Positions 20,503 to 32,429 of a DNA stretch of 64,000 nt are shown one piece after another. The stretch lies in NCBI GenBank assembly GCA_028554645.1, contig JAQOOI010000070.1, positions 1,860,001-1,924,000 on the forward strand. The letters run 5' to 3'. The DNA is from Omphalotus guepiniiformis (taxonomy: Eukaryota > Basidiomycota > Agaricomycetes > Agaricales > Omphalotaceae). Every line of letters starts with the position of its first letter. Within the stretch, counting starts at the first letter, position 1. Position numbers and translations under genes: made by a program. The notes beneath the pieces were generated by a model. The model was not told the DNA's origin, did no database searches, and saw nothing but the letters and a program-made list of their open reading frames with translations.

Positions 20503-21740
20503 GCGGACGGGCGATGAGGAGCACGGCGCTTTTTGATTCTCTTGTACGCAGCGGGAAGTTATGGATCGTGAGAATGACACTCTTCCCGTCGCACCTCCAC
20601 CTCCGCGCACAGTTCGCAAACTTTGCGCCGGTACACTTCGTTGCTGACGCTCGTATCACAAAACACGTCGAAGCTGACATCTTCGCTGCCCTCGAAAGAC
20701 CATCAGGACAAACAATGCGGAATCTGAATGGGCCGGCGACTTGCATAGGAGCTGCCAAGTCTGTCAACACCGACTGGCAACTTTTGCCGTTTCTTCACTT
20801 TGCGAATCTCCTCAATATCAAGCAAAAGCAGGTTATCGCTGTAACCCCCATATCAACTTTTTCGACCAGGTAGACGCGGCGATTGTTGTCTCCTCTAGTT
20901 CGAAGAACGAAAACGCATATTCTTCCCGGCCGATACAACCTTCAAACTGAAGATGTGAGCAAACTGAAAGGGTGCCCGTGAGCTCTAGTCTTTTTCTACT
21001 CTGATACTCAAGATAACAACGATTTTCTGATATCTCAGAAACTCCAAATCACAAGCAAATCAAATTTCGACTTTCGAACTACACGCTGCAGATGTCCTTG
21101 CCGTTTTCAAGTTGAAGCTCGCTAAAGATGGAAAGATTGGGCTGCTTGAGGTGCGTCATCATCATGTCTCCGATTTCGGGTGACGTATGGGCTAATATGT
21201 GCAACTGGGTCCAGCTGGTTGTGCGCAGCTCAAAAATCGCCCGACGAAGATCGATACAGACTGGCTCAAGAGTGGCCTGATTACACTTCTAGGCCAGTAC
21301 ACACCGGACGACGAGTTTTCCTTTGGGAATTCAATGCCGACGAGAATTTTGCAGCTGCCTTTTACAAACTCCACTTGACGCCGCTCCATAACACCCTGTC
21401 CTTCCCCGTAGACAACACTACTGAGCCGACATGGATCCAGGGTATAGCCAATGTTATACGGCTGGTGAAGACGACCGTTGCAAATGAATCAAACGAACAG
21501 GTACTTGAGGAAACGAAGACAGTCGCAGTGTCTCTTCGATGCCTCCGGTTTGTTCTCAGACAACAACCATTACGGACGCTGTTTCAGAGTCAGGACTTGT
21601 TGCGTCTCCTTGACCCCAAAGTAACCGGTCGCGACAGAGACAATGGTGGAGGTGCAGGCAGTCGCAATCCAGACGAAGACGAGGACACTGGCAAGCTGGT
21701 ATTTCCCTTCTTTTCCAAGGGTGAGCTTTTGATCTAGTTT
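20503..21740 (+). pseudogene. Uncertain multi-exon coding remnants
   Basis: Several plus-strand pieces look coding and splice in frame. TTCGAAGAACG... (20898) to AAGAT/GTGAGC, then NSKSQANQISTFELHAAD...KIGLLE, then an intron ending near 21230 and LKNRPTKIDTDWLKSGLITLLGQYTPDDE. A further open frame (to 21737) is in another phase (FYKLHLTPLHNTL...). Upstream, an ATG at 20562 hits a stop after 28 codons, and no model joins all parts. I do not recognise a family. Either a decayed gene or a real gene whose exons I cannot resolve. The MITE sits just upstream. Confidence 0.3.
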
Positions 21741-22005
21741 AATCTTTGTATAAAAATATCTATCGACACCGATGAATCAACGCGTACAGTCCGTTACCTA
21801 CGCACTTTGAAGGCTTGTGTCGATACAGTGATTTTATATAATTCATGCGACATTCATCCAACTCTACGCTGACCCTCGCAAAAACGAAAAAGTCAAATTT
21901 TTCAGCGTCATTGAAGCAGAACATTGACAACAAGCTCAAAAGGAACTTGACACTTGTTCAGTACTACCCAACGTTGTTGAATAAAATTTAGAAGCACTGT
22001 AACAC
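21741..22005. other. AT-rich spacer left of the foldback element
   Basis: No coding potential or clear motif seen. Confidence 0.4.
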
Positions 22006-23000
22006 AACCAGTTTTATCCAAATCACGTAGATGATAGCCTAACATGAACTACATTTGAACTGCATTATATAATGAACTGTATTTGATAACATTATTGCAA
22101 AATAAATTCAACCGGCATGATGAGCTGAGCATTTGGACTTGCTATCTGAACTGCTCATAAACTAAAGCATTTAAACTTGTCATTTGAACTGTTTTTATAC
22201 TAAGCATTTGGGCTTGCCATTTGAACTGCTTATATATATGAACCAAATCTTTGAACTACTGTAGTTGAGAATTTGAACTTGCCATTTGAAATAGAAATGA
22301 ACTGAACACAACAGCAAGTGTGAGTGTGATATGGACTAGATATTTGAACTAGATATAAACACAAGTAGTTTAAGTACTTGATTGTTCAATCTAAAGTTGC
22401 ATCTCTTCTGTTCATATTCTTTCCTATTGAGTTCAGATGCTCAGTTCAAAAACTTCAAATTTAAATGCTTTAGTTCCTGAGCAGTTCAGATAGCAAGTTC
22501 AAATGCTTAGCTTATAAGCAGCTCAAATGGCAAGCTCAAATGCTCAGCTCATATGCAGTCCATATGGGTTCAGATGCTCAGTTCATAAGTAGTTCAAATA
22601 CTTAGTTTATAAGCAGTTCAAATAGCAAGTACAAATGCTTAGCTTATAAGCAGTTCAAATGGCAAGTTCAAATGCTCAGTCCATATGCAGTTCAAATGGG
22701 TTGAAATGCTCAATTCATAAGTAGTTCAAATACTTTGTTCAAATATGCATTGAAGTTGCATTTGAACTGCTTGTATACATTGCTATATGTTGCAATATAG
22801 TGTCTAGCTTATACAAGCTGTGGTGGCCTAGCAGTTAATATGTCAATAGGCATTGAATAGGTCTCAACTTTAAGTCCTGCCTGTTGAATTTATTCTGCAA
22901 TAATGTTATATAACACGGTCCAAATACAGTTCACTATATAATGCAGTTCAAATGTAGTTCATGTTAGGCTATCATCTACATGGTTTGAATAAAACTGGTT
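22006..23000. repeat. Foldback element, about 1 kb
   Basis: The left end (22006-22112, AACCAGTTTTATCC...) is matched in inverted orientation by 22883-23000 at roughly 90 percent by eye. The interior is built from about 30-35-bp units. On the left they read GCATTTGGACTTGCCATTTGAACTGCTTATA-like. On the right the reverse complement (TATAAGCAGTTCAAATGGCA...) is repeated, so most of the element can fold on itself. A tRNA-like block lies at 22817-22881. No ORF and no clear target duplication, so the exact ends are uncertain. Confidence 0.8.
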
Positions 23001-23566
23001 CTACTTTTGAGAAGCAGATTTTGAATAAGGGGATTGATATTCAGAATGTATGCCAGGTGCATGCAGAGGACTGGCTGGCACTTGCCTGTGCCACGAATGA
23101 GTCGAGCTAGGGTAATGGTGTAGTTCAGGTAACAGCTCTGTTGTGGACACTCACATTATGTATGGGCCTGAACAGAATTTGGTAAGTTAGTATGGCTGCA
23201 TTGATGTTAGCAAATAATGCTAATATCTCTGTTCACAGAAGGAACAAATTTTCTTTGCAGTTCAGAAGCTAAGGTCAATTAGCTCTGTACATTGTGCCAA
23301 CAAATTGAATTTAGAAAGAAGTAGGACATATTTCATAGCAGTGATGCTACTACACTGGCAATACATATAGATACTAGAGAGATCAGTGTAACCACAAACA
23401 AGGGGACAAATATGTGAAAAGATATATATTAGGTCTACTGAAATGACACACCAAGTGGTCTGGATGATGTTTCTGCAGATATCATGCACAAAGTTTCCAC
23501 TGCATTAGTTCAAGGCAATGCTTCAATATTCGAAGTGATAATTACCAGGGAAAGTGTAACATTAAC
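23001..23566. other. 3' flank of the NLR gene
   Basis: AT-rich DNA with no convincing ORF. It probably contains the 3' untranslated region of the minus-strand NLR gene that ends at 23567. Nothing else recognised. Confidence 0.4.
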
Positions 23567-26500
23567 TCAAGAGTAGCCTGCCATAGAAACTGGAACTTTG
23601 GTTTTCAGAGACTCCAGGCATTCTAGATCATATGCCACACCCTCATTATCTTGAGCTAGTTTGTGAAACTCCAATGCCTGGGTGTATGAGCTCTGAGCCT
23701 TCTCCAGCTTGTCCATCCTCATCTGCACATCTCCCAGGCTTCTTAGATTATTAGCCTGGCCCAGCACCGATTGTGCTACTCTATGGATTTCCAGTGCCTT
23801 AGTGTAGAAGATCTGGGCCTCCTCTAACTTGCCCAGCCTCATTCGCACATCTCCCAGGCCTCTCAGATCATCGGCCTCGAGCATTGAGTCTGCCTGTCTA
23901 TGAAGCTCCAGCGCCTGGGTGTAGTAGCTCTGGGCCTCCTCCACCTTATCTGTCCTCATCTGCACATCTCCGAGGCTTCTGAGATCATTGGCTTGGCCCA
24001 GCACATTCTGTTTCTGGATGTGAAGTTCCAGTGCCTCGGTGTATAAGCTCTGAGCCTTCTCCACCATGTTCATTCTCATCTGCACATCTCCCAGGCTTCT
24101 GAGATCAGTGGCCTGGCCCACCACATCCTGTTCCTGAATGTGGAGTTCTAGTGCCTGGTTGTATAAGCTCTGAGCCTCCTCCACCTTGTTCATTCTCATC
24201 TGCACATCTCCCAGGCTTCTGAGATCATTAGCCTGGCCCACCACATCTTGTGCCTGGATGTGGAGTTCCAGTGCCTGAGTGTATGAATCCTGAGCCTCCT
24301 TTGTCTTGTCCATCCTCATCTGCACATCTCCCAAGCTTGTTAGATCATTGACCTGGCCCAACACATCTTGTGCCTGTCTGTGGAGTTCTAGTGCCTGGGT
24401 GTATGAGCTCTGAGCCTCCTCCACTATGTTCATCCTCATCTGCACATCTCCCAAACTTTTGAGATTCTTAGCCTGGCCCAGCACATCTTGTGCCTGTCTG
24501 TGAAGTTCTAGTGCCTGTCTGTATAAGCTCTGAGCCTCCTGCTGTCCATTTCTCATCCTCATCTGCACATGTCCCAGGTCATTGAGATCATTAGCCTGGC
24601 CCAACACATCTTGTGCCTGAATGTGGAGTTCCAGTGCCTGGGTGTATGAATCTTGAGCCTCCTCCAACTGGTCCGTTCTGATCTGCACATCTCCTAAGCC
24701 TCGGAGATCATGAGCCTGGCCCTGCATTGAATGTGTCTGTTTGTGGTATTTCAGTGCCTGAGTGTATAAGCTCTGAGCCTCCTCCACATTGTTCATCCTC
24801 ATTTGCACATGTCCCAGAGCATTGAGATCATTAGCCTGGCCTAGCACATCTTGTGCCTGTCTATGGAGTTCTAGTGCCTGGGTGTATGAGCTCTGAGCCT
24901 TCACATAATTGTCCATCCTCATCTGCACATCTCCCAGGCCTTTCTGATCATTAGCCTGACCCTGTACATCTTGTGCCTGTCTGTGGAGTACCAGTGCCTG
25001 GGTGTAGAAGCTTTGAGCCTCCAAGATGTTGGCTATCCTCATCTGCACTTGTCCCAGATCATTGAGATCATTAGCCTGGCCCTGCACATCTTGTGCCTGT
25101 ATATGGAGTTCTAGTGCCTGGGTATATGAGCTCTGAGCCTCCTCCACCTTGTCCATCCTCATCTGCACATGCCCCAGGCCTCTGAGATCATTAGCCTGGC
25201 CCAGCACATCTTGGGTCTGTATATGGAGTTCTAGTGCCTGGGTGTATGAGCTCTGAGCCTCCTCCCCCTTGTTCATCCTTATCTGCACATCTCCCAGTCT
25301 TCTGAGATCATATGCCTGGCCAAGCACATCTTGTGCCTGTCTGTGCAGTTCCAGTGCTTGAATGTATGAGCTCTGAGCCTTCTCCACTTTACTCATCTTT
25401 ATCTGCACATCTCCCAAGCCTCTGAGATCATTAGCCTGGCCCAGCACACCTTGTGCCTGTCTATGCAGTTCTAGTGCCTGGGTGTATGAGCTCTGAGCCT
25501 CCTTCACCTTGTCCATTCTCATCTGCACATCTCCTAGGCCTTGAAGATCATTAGCCTGGCCCAGCACATCATCTGCCTCTCTGTGGAGTTCCAGTGCCTG
25601 GGTGTAGAAGCTTTGAGCCTCCAACATGTTGGCTATCCTCATTTGCACATCTCCCAGGCCTTGAAGATCATTAGCCTGACCCAACACATCTTGTGCCTGT
25701 CTGTGGAGTTCCAGTGCCTGAGTGTATGACTTGTGAGCCTTTTCCACTCTGTCCATCCTCATCTCCACATCTCCTAGGCCTCTGAGATCATTGGCCTGGC
25801 CTAGCATATCTTGTGCCTGTCTGTGGAGTTCCAATGCCTGGATATATGAGCTCTGAGCCTCCTCCACCTTGTCCATCCTCATCTGCACATCTCCCAAGCC
25901 TTGAACATCATTAGCCTGGCCTAGCACATCTTGTGCCTGACTGTGGAGTTCCAGTGCCTGGGTGTATGAGCTCTTTGCCTCTTCTATCTTGTTGATCATT
26001 ATCTGCACATGTCCTAGATCCTTGAGACTATTAGCCTGACCCATTACTGATTGTGCCTGTTTATGGAGTTTGAATGCCTGATGGAGTACCAGTGCCTGGG
26101 TGTAGAAGCTTTGAGCCTCCAAGATGTTGGCTATCCTCATCTGCACTTGTCCCAGATCATTGAGATCATTAGCCTGGCCCTGCACATCTTGTGCCTGTAT
26201 ATGGAGTTCTAGTGCCTGGGTATATGAGCTCTGAGCCTCCTCCACCTTGTCCATCCTCATCTGCACATGCCCCAGGCCTCTGAGATCATTAGCCTGGCCC
26301 AGCACATCTTGGGTCTGTATATGGAGTTCTAGTGCCTGGGTGTATGAGCTCTGAGCCTCCTCCCCCTTGTTCATCCTTATCTGCACATCTCCCAGTCTTC
26401 TGAGATCATATGCCTGGCCAAGCACATCTTGTGCCTGTCTGTGCAGTTCCAGTGCTTGAATGTATGAGCTCTGAGCCTTCTCCACTTTACTCATCCTCAT

Positions 26501-29500
26501 CTCCACATCTCCTAGGCCTCTGAGATCATTGGCCTGGCCTAGCATATCTTGTGCCTGTCTGTGGAGTTCCAATGCCTGGATATATGAGCTCTGAGCCTCC
26601 TCCACCTTGTCAGTTCTCATCTGCACATCTCCCAGGCCTTGAAGATCATTAGCCTGACCCAACACATCTTGTGCCTGTCTGTGAAGTTCCAATGCCTGGG
26701 TGTATGAGCTCTGAGCCTCCTCCACCTTGTCCATCCTCATCTGCACATCTCCCAGGCTTTTGAGATCCTTAGCCTGGCCCAGCACATCTTGTGCCTGGAT
26801 GTGAAGTTCCAGTGCCTGGATGTATAAGCTCTGAGCCTCCTCCACATTGCTCATTCTCATTTGCACATATCCCAGGTCATTGAGATTATTAGCCTGGCCT
26901 AGCACATCTTGTGTCTGTCTGTGGAGTTCCAGTGCTTGGGTGTAGAAGCTCTGAGCCTCCTCCACCTTGTCCATCCTCATCTGCACATCTCCCAAGCCTT
27001 GAACATCATTAGCCTGGCCTAGCACATCTTGTGCCTGACTGTGGAGCTCCAGTGCCTGGGTGTATGAGCTCTGAGCCTCTTCTATCTTGTTGATCATTAT
27101 CTGCACATGTCCTAGATCCTTGAGACTATTAGCCTGGCCCATTACTGATTGTGCCTGTTTATGGAGTTTGAATGCCTGATAATAGCTACATTCAGCTGCA
27201 GAATAGTCACACTTCCAGTATTGAAGTTGTCCATAGATTTCTCTGAAGTTTGCTTCTATATTGAGCTGCAGTATATCATGCTGGTCTAGTATTTCTTTTA
27301 CTAGATCTTCTTCTAATATCATTGAGGATATCATCCACTTTGTGAGCTCTAGCACTGCCTCCATTATCTGTTCTGATATGTGTTTGTTCTTCACTGCATT
27401 ATAAAAGAGATGATATGCATTGATCAGCTCTGGCTTAGTGCACAAAAGCTTCTTATTAGTATGCATGTCTTCTATGCCAGAAGCAAACACATTGATATAA
27501 AACTCCAGAACACAATGGTGATCATAGAATCTCCCTAAATGGGCTTTGCTATAGAGCAAGATTGGAGATAGCAATCTATATCTCTGTGCTCTTAGATTTA
27601 CCAGACCACGCCGGTGTAGAACAACGAGTGCCGCTTTCAACCTGATACTATCTCCAAGATGTCTTTGTAGTGGCTCCAGCAAAAGTGGGTCTGAGATTCC
27701 TTCTGGCAGCAGAGATAAGATCCACAAGACCTGTTTGCAGTGAGGATGATTCTGAATCACTGGGCTGTTAATGGACAGCTCAATTGATGCATCTAGTTGC
27801 ATTGATCTATGATCTCCACCACGGTTGATCATGGCAGTATTTTCCTCCTTCCATCTTCTCCACATAGATGATGTACTTTCACTCTTATCACTAGCCATAG
27901 CAGCAAGCAATGACACAGCCAATGGAATATAATCCACTGCCTGCATCAATTTCTGTGCATGCTCATCAGGTGCCTCCTTCACAATCAGCACATACAGTTT
28001 ATGGGCACTGTCTTTGTCAAATTCTTGCAAAGATGACAAGAGTGGTTCTGACCATGCAATCTGACTAGGTGCAGGTCTCTGATTGCCTCTCATTGTCACA
28101 AACAAGGCCAAGGTAGAAATGCCAGCCAATTGAATCAGAAATTTCTCTGATGAGTGTGAGTCTAGCTCCCATAGTGTTTCAAAGTTATCCAAACATAGCA
28201 ATATGGATGCTCTCTTTAACACCATGAACACTTGATCATACAGAGAGATTTTCTCTTTGGCATCAGAGGCATTTGGTTTGTCTTGCTGGATATGAAGAGC
28301 CTCTGCAATCCCAGCTAGGAGAAGATTCACTGAAGAAAGTCCTTCACATGCTACAAAGAGCAATTGATGGTATCTCTCCTTCACAGTGCTATCATTCATG
28401 ACAGATGCAGCAAGTGTGGTCTTTCCCATCCCTCCAGCACCTAGGATGGCAACACGTGCAGGCTTGTCACCCATAAGAGCAATCATGATGCTCTCTCTCT
28501 CAGTTTCTCTGCCAAGAAAATAGAGAGGCTGCACAGGCAGTTCATGCTCAGGTATTCCCTCTTGGGCTCTGATACTACATGAGTATTGAGATCAGATCTA
28601 CTATATCACTTACTCACTTATTAGTGAATTGGTGAATATTCAAGAGCTGGTTGATTCCTTTCTGGATATCAATTTGACGAGCAAACTAATAACAAAAGTA
28701 TAAGAAAAGCCTTTAACAGGAATATTAAACATACCAGGAAGTCTGATTTGAATGCCTCCAATGAATTCTTGTGTTTTTCAAGGTCAGCAGCCACTGCTTG
28801 ACGGTTGAGAACCTGCTTGAACTTCATCATAGGAGTGGATGAGGTATATTTCATAGTACTCAGAAGGATGTTGTGGAGAAGACTGGATACATTGAACAAA
28901 TTAGAAGCAAGCACTAATCAAGATAGAACACACCCTTCATATCCTCTCAGATCCTTCTCCAAGCTCTTCAAGTATTCACTGCTAGATGACTTGGAAAGTT
29001 CACCCAACTGTTCGAATACAATCTTAGCAACAGAGCTAGCATGGTCTATCAACTCATGGCATTCTTCTTTATTGCTTGAGATCTCCTATATACAGAATAA
29101 TATTAAGAATAGTGTAATAGATATAAAAAATCCTCACCTTTTTGATTTCAATGATCTTGATCATAATGCCTGCCACACCTTTCACATTGAACAAATTAGA
29201 AGCAAGCACTAATCAAGATAGAACACACCCTTCATATCCTCTCAGATCCTTCTCCAAGCTCTTCAAGTATTCACTGCTAGATGACTTGGAAAGTTCACCC
29301 AACTGTTCGAATACAATCTTAGCAACAGAGCTAGCATGGTCTATCAACTCATGGCATTCTTCTTTATTGCTTGAGATCTCCTATATACAGAATAATATTA
29401 AGAATAGTGTAATAGATATAAAAAATCCTCACCTTTTTGATTTCAATGATCTTGATCATAATGCCTGCCACACCTTTCACATATGGTACATTAGTCAGCA

Positions 29501-29690
29501 TCTCACCAACATCCTGAGCAAGACCAAGCATTGTCCTGATAGTGGAAAGTGTATCGTCACTGCTGATAGATAACTTCAAGCACGTAGGTGGCTTTGATGA
29601 AGACCTATAGCTGAAAGTTGCTGTAGGATGGCCCAAAGCAATCATACAGTCAAAGGCTTTCTCCAAATCACGCTTGGTACCTTTGTACAT
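23567..29690 (-). CDS. NLR-type STAND protein: helical N-terminus, NB-ARC, 29 TPRs
   Basis: Five exons (29690-29433, 29380-29229, 28882-28735, 28685-28618, 28574-23567) give 1,877 residues in frame. Residues about 1-210 form a helical domain (MLTNVPYVKGVAGIMIKI...) resembling the MLKL/HeLo-like N-termini of mushroom NLRs. NB-ARC follows: P-loop GAGGMGKTTLA, Walker B ILLCLDNFETLW, FVTMRGNQRP, and YIPLAV replacing GLPLA. The rest is 29 tandem 40-residue TPR units of the form GQANDLRGLGDVQMRMDKVEEAQSSYTQALELHRQAQDVL. Such proteins act in non-self recognition and regulated cell death. The second exon is present twice in the genome (28934-29085 also), but only one copy fits the frame. Start ATG 29690 is chosen; an ATG at 29825 is in frame upstream. 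Confidence 0.88.
24985..27185 (-). repeat. Tandem 1,098-bp block duplication in the TPR array
   Basis: The stretch CCAAGATGTTGGCTATCCTC at 25021 recurs at 26119, offset 1,098 bp. TPR units 7-9 are identical in protein to units 16-18, and units 1-2 nearly match 10-11. The block is nine units plus 18 bp, so the copy junction (near 26087) carries six extra residues, ALVLHQAFKLHKQ, breaking the 40-residue register while keeping frame. It looks like unequal crossing-over followed by gene conversion. Confidence 0.85.
28891..29480 (-). repeat. Perfect 295-bp tandem duplication over NLR exon 2
   Basis: Bases 28891-29185 and 29186-29480 appear identical. Each copy holds the 3' end of exon 1, the following intron, the whole 152-nt exon 2 and part of intron 2. 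Because 152 is not a multiple of three, including both exon copies shifts the frame. The message must use one copy and skip the other inside a 346-347-nt intron. Either a very recent event or an assembly artefact. Confidence 0.9.
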
Positions 29691-30571
29691 AGTAGAGATA
29701 TAGTAACGAGGTCGATACCTGAGTTGATGATGGTGGTAAGAGAAAAGGTGCGGAGGGTGAGAATACACAGTACACGAGGTATTTGATGCCTCTGCGCAAT
29801 TTCTTCCAGATTTCTTCCGATACATTATGCACGATGACTAAGAATCTCCGATAACGTATCTTAGCCACACACCATGGTTGAGAATGTTTCTGCCAGTTGG
29901 GGGCCCTTCTTCCTGCTAACCGTGTGCCTTCGACTTTCCCTGCGACCCATGGTCTGCCCGGCCGGCCCGGTCGAGCGTGTCGAGAAGAGCCGACTGTCGA
30001 ACCATGAACCCCAGTGAAAACCTACGCTGCGCCTATGTGCAAATATTTGCATTTCTCAGTGTTGCGAAAGGGTGTATGCTGGTGCATTTTTTGATCGCTT
30101 TTTCGAACGACTGCTCTGCAAAATTGGCAGGAGATTCATTGAATTCTTGTCTGAATCTGCATCTATCCGCAAATTTTGTATGTGTGTACTGTCTTTTGAT
30201 TGGTTCTACAATCGTTTGAGAAATGCATATATAAACTGCAAATTTATGTACGCTGATGTATACTAATGTACTCTAAACCATTTAATCATATACATCTTCC
30301 ATCTGCAGCATTCCGCACAATTCTGCAAAAATTCACAACGAGGGTACGTCCGAAGCTTCATTGCATGCTTTAGTGCCAAAGTCAGTTCCGATGACAAAGT
30401 TTACAGCTAGGAAGACAAAGCTAACCTTAGACGGCATCACCATCGTCAAGTTCCTCTCCATCATCAGCGTCATTTGCTGGAACCTTTTCTACTGCTGCTT
30501 TCATCTCTTGTGCTCTTACTTCATATGCCTAGATGGCGCTGTGAGAATCAGGCACAATAAAACCAGCAAGG
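29691..30571. other. Spacer upstream of the NLR gene
   Basis: Holds the presumed NLR promoter and 5' leader near 29690-29900, then AT-rich DNA. Small ORFs are not supported by codon pattern or family resemblance. Confidence 0.4.
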
Positions 30572-32429
30572 TCATACCTTTTTCGTGGCAATGTCAAACA
30601 TTCTTCCAAATCTTGCGGTATTCTTCTGTGGTGGGAGGTGCATGGTCTTTGCAGTAATCAATGAGGTAAAGGTTTCTAATAGTGCCATTAGTCTCGACTT
30701 AACGTGAATAGGATCAAGATGTACCGGGTTGACAAGAATTTGTAATTCTCGCTGCTTCATTTTCGCCTTTCCTTTGTTTCCACCTCTAGGCTGAGATGTT
30801 GTCGTAGGAACCGGAACTGCTGGCATCACCTGTGAATTAGCTGATACACCCAGATTTACGGTTGACTTGGGTATCACAAGGCTCGTCCTAATATCATTAA
30901 TCAGCCTTTTTGCTAGGTACAATAGTCATCAAATTGACATACAGAGGATTAGTAGTCTATGACATTGTTGGTGAGCATGCGAGAACAAGTGAGCTAATTC
31001 ACTCACTCGAAGGCGGGTACGAAGATTGTGCTCTTTGGCAACATCGTTCTGCAATCCGGTTTGTGGAGCAGATGACGGAGCAGATGGCGGAGTAGATATT
31101 GAAGATGCACCTATTGAAGGGACTAGCTCAGGGTCTGAGGCAAGATTTGGCGAAGATTCAAACATAGCAGATGCAGACTCGGATGCGGAGATAGAACCAG
31201 GAGACTCAGATACATGAGCGGAGGTACAGGAAGTTGTGTTGATATTCCCAGATACAGAAACAGATGTAAGAGCAGGAGACTCAGTCATAGAAGGGAGCGC
31301 AGGAGCAGGAGTGAGACACAGAAGCAAGCACAGGAGTGGAATGAGCAGCGAGCATAGAAGCAGAAGATACAGAAGTGAGCATGGAAGCAGCAGGAGCAGC
31401 AGGAGCGAACATCGGGCCAGGGGATACAGAAGCAGATGCCAACATAGGAGCGGAGTGGAGAAGCGGAATCGAGCACAGGAGCCGGAGATGCAGGAGCCGG
31501 AGATGCAGGAGCCGGAGATGCAGAATTAGTGAGTGCGGGAGCGGAGATACAGAGACAGCGAGCATGGGAGCAGAATGAGAAATAGAATTGAGCGCGGGGG
31601 CTGGAGATGCAGAGACGGCGTGCACAGAAGCCAGAGATGTCAAAGTAGAAGCTTGAGATGCGGAAGCAGTGAGCGCAGGGGGGTAGCAGATACAGAGGTA
31701 GACCCAGGCAAGAAAGTAGTCGTTGGGCTAGTTTGTGGGTAGTAAGCAGACTTTGATCATGGGTATAGAAGGTGGAAGATCGTCCACGTTGATAACTTCT
31801 AAGTCTGGAGATAATTGCTGCCGTTTGATTCTCTTGTGCCCAAGATTGTCTTTAGCTTTGCGTTTATTGAAGGATGGTCGAGATCCTAGCAGTGTTGTAG
31901 AGTTAGAGATAGAATAAATCATTACTGTATACAAACGCACCAATACCCGACTTATTGTTCGCTTTGCTAACACCTCTATGGAATTCCGGGTACTTGAGTG
32001 TGAAATATTTCCGCAGCTTGTAGTCTTGGTCACAGTATTGAAATTCAACGAATGCCGAGCACATTGAGTTTGAAAAAAACTTCCAAAGCTACACTGCTGA
32101 TTTTTGCTGCAGTCGGCGGGGCCATATTTTTTCGAGCAAGTTCATTCCAGATTTGAAATGCTTCTTCCTTGATCTTCTTGAGACGAGACTCGCTAATAAC
32201 ATCACCCTGTTCGTCAGTAATAAAATCCCATTTTCCGGTTCCCTTCCGCTGTTTCAAAAGTCGGTCCACTCCTCTTCGTACCAGATTTTGCAAACGGGAA
32301 ATCTCCAGAGTCGAGTCTTGCTGGCTGTGGTGGCATGCTGAGGCTAGAAATACCCGTATTGATATCCATTGATGATGTGGCAGACTCTTGAGGTCGAGAA
32401 GTAAGCATTGTGAGCAACTGAGTTGTCAT
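30572..32429 (-). pseudogene. Transposon-associated hypothetical gene, probably frameshifted
   Basis: Minus-strand pieces together look like a hypothetical protein type recurrent in mushroom genomes. One is a helical block QNLVRRGVDRLLKQRKGTGKWDF...SESRLKKIKEEAFQIWNELARKN, next CSAFVEFQYCDQDYKLRKYFTLKYPEFH, then a long Ser/Ala/Pro-rich spacer. A C-terminal piece GGNKGKAKMKQRELQIL...FGRMFDIATKKV follows. The N-terminal part (MTTQLLTMLTSRPQE...) and the helical block are in different frames near 32290-32320 with no intron signal, so a single-base change is likely. Function unknown; position beside a Plavaka transposon suggests element cargo. Confidence 0.4.
31236..31720. repeat. Low-complexity GAAGCAGGAGC-type repeat
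   Basis: Purine-rich degenerate repeats on the plus strand, including three exact GAGCCGGAGATGCAG units near 31481-31525. On the minus strand this reads as a Ser/Ala/Pro/Val-rich linker of the hypothetical gene. The plus-strand Arg/Ser-rich ORFs here are an effect of composition. Confidence 0.7.

Noticed and set aside
23600..27200. Regular 120-bp direct repeats that could suggest a CRISPR-like or satellite array
   Set aside because: The repeats are fully coding TPR units in one long frame on the minus strand.
31026..31742. Plus-strand Arg/Ser-rich ORFs resembling SR proteins
   Set aside because: They come from the purine-rich repeat; the minus strand fits better with the neighbouring gene pieces.
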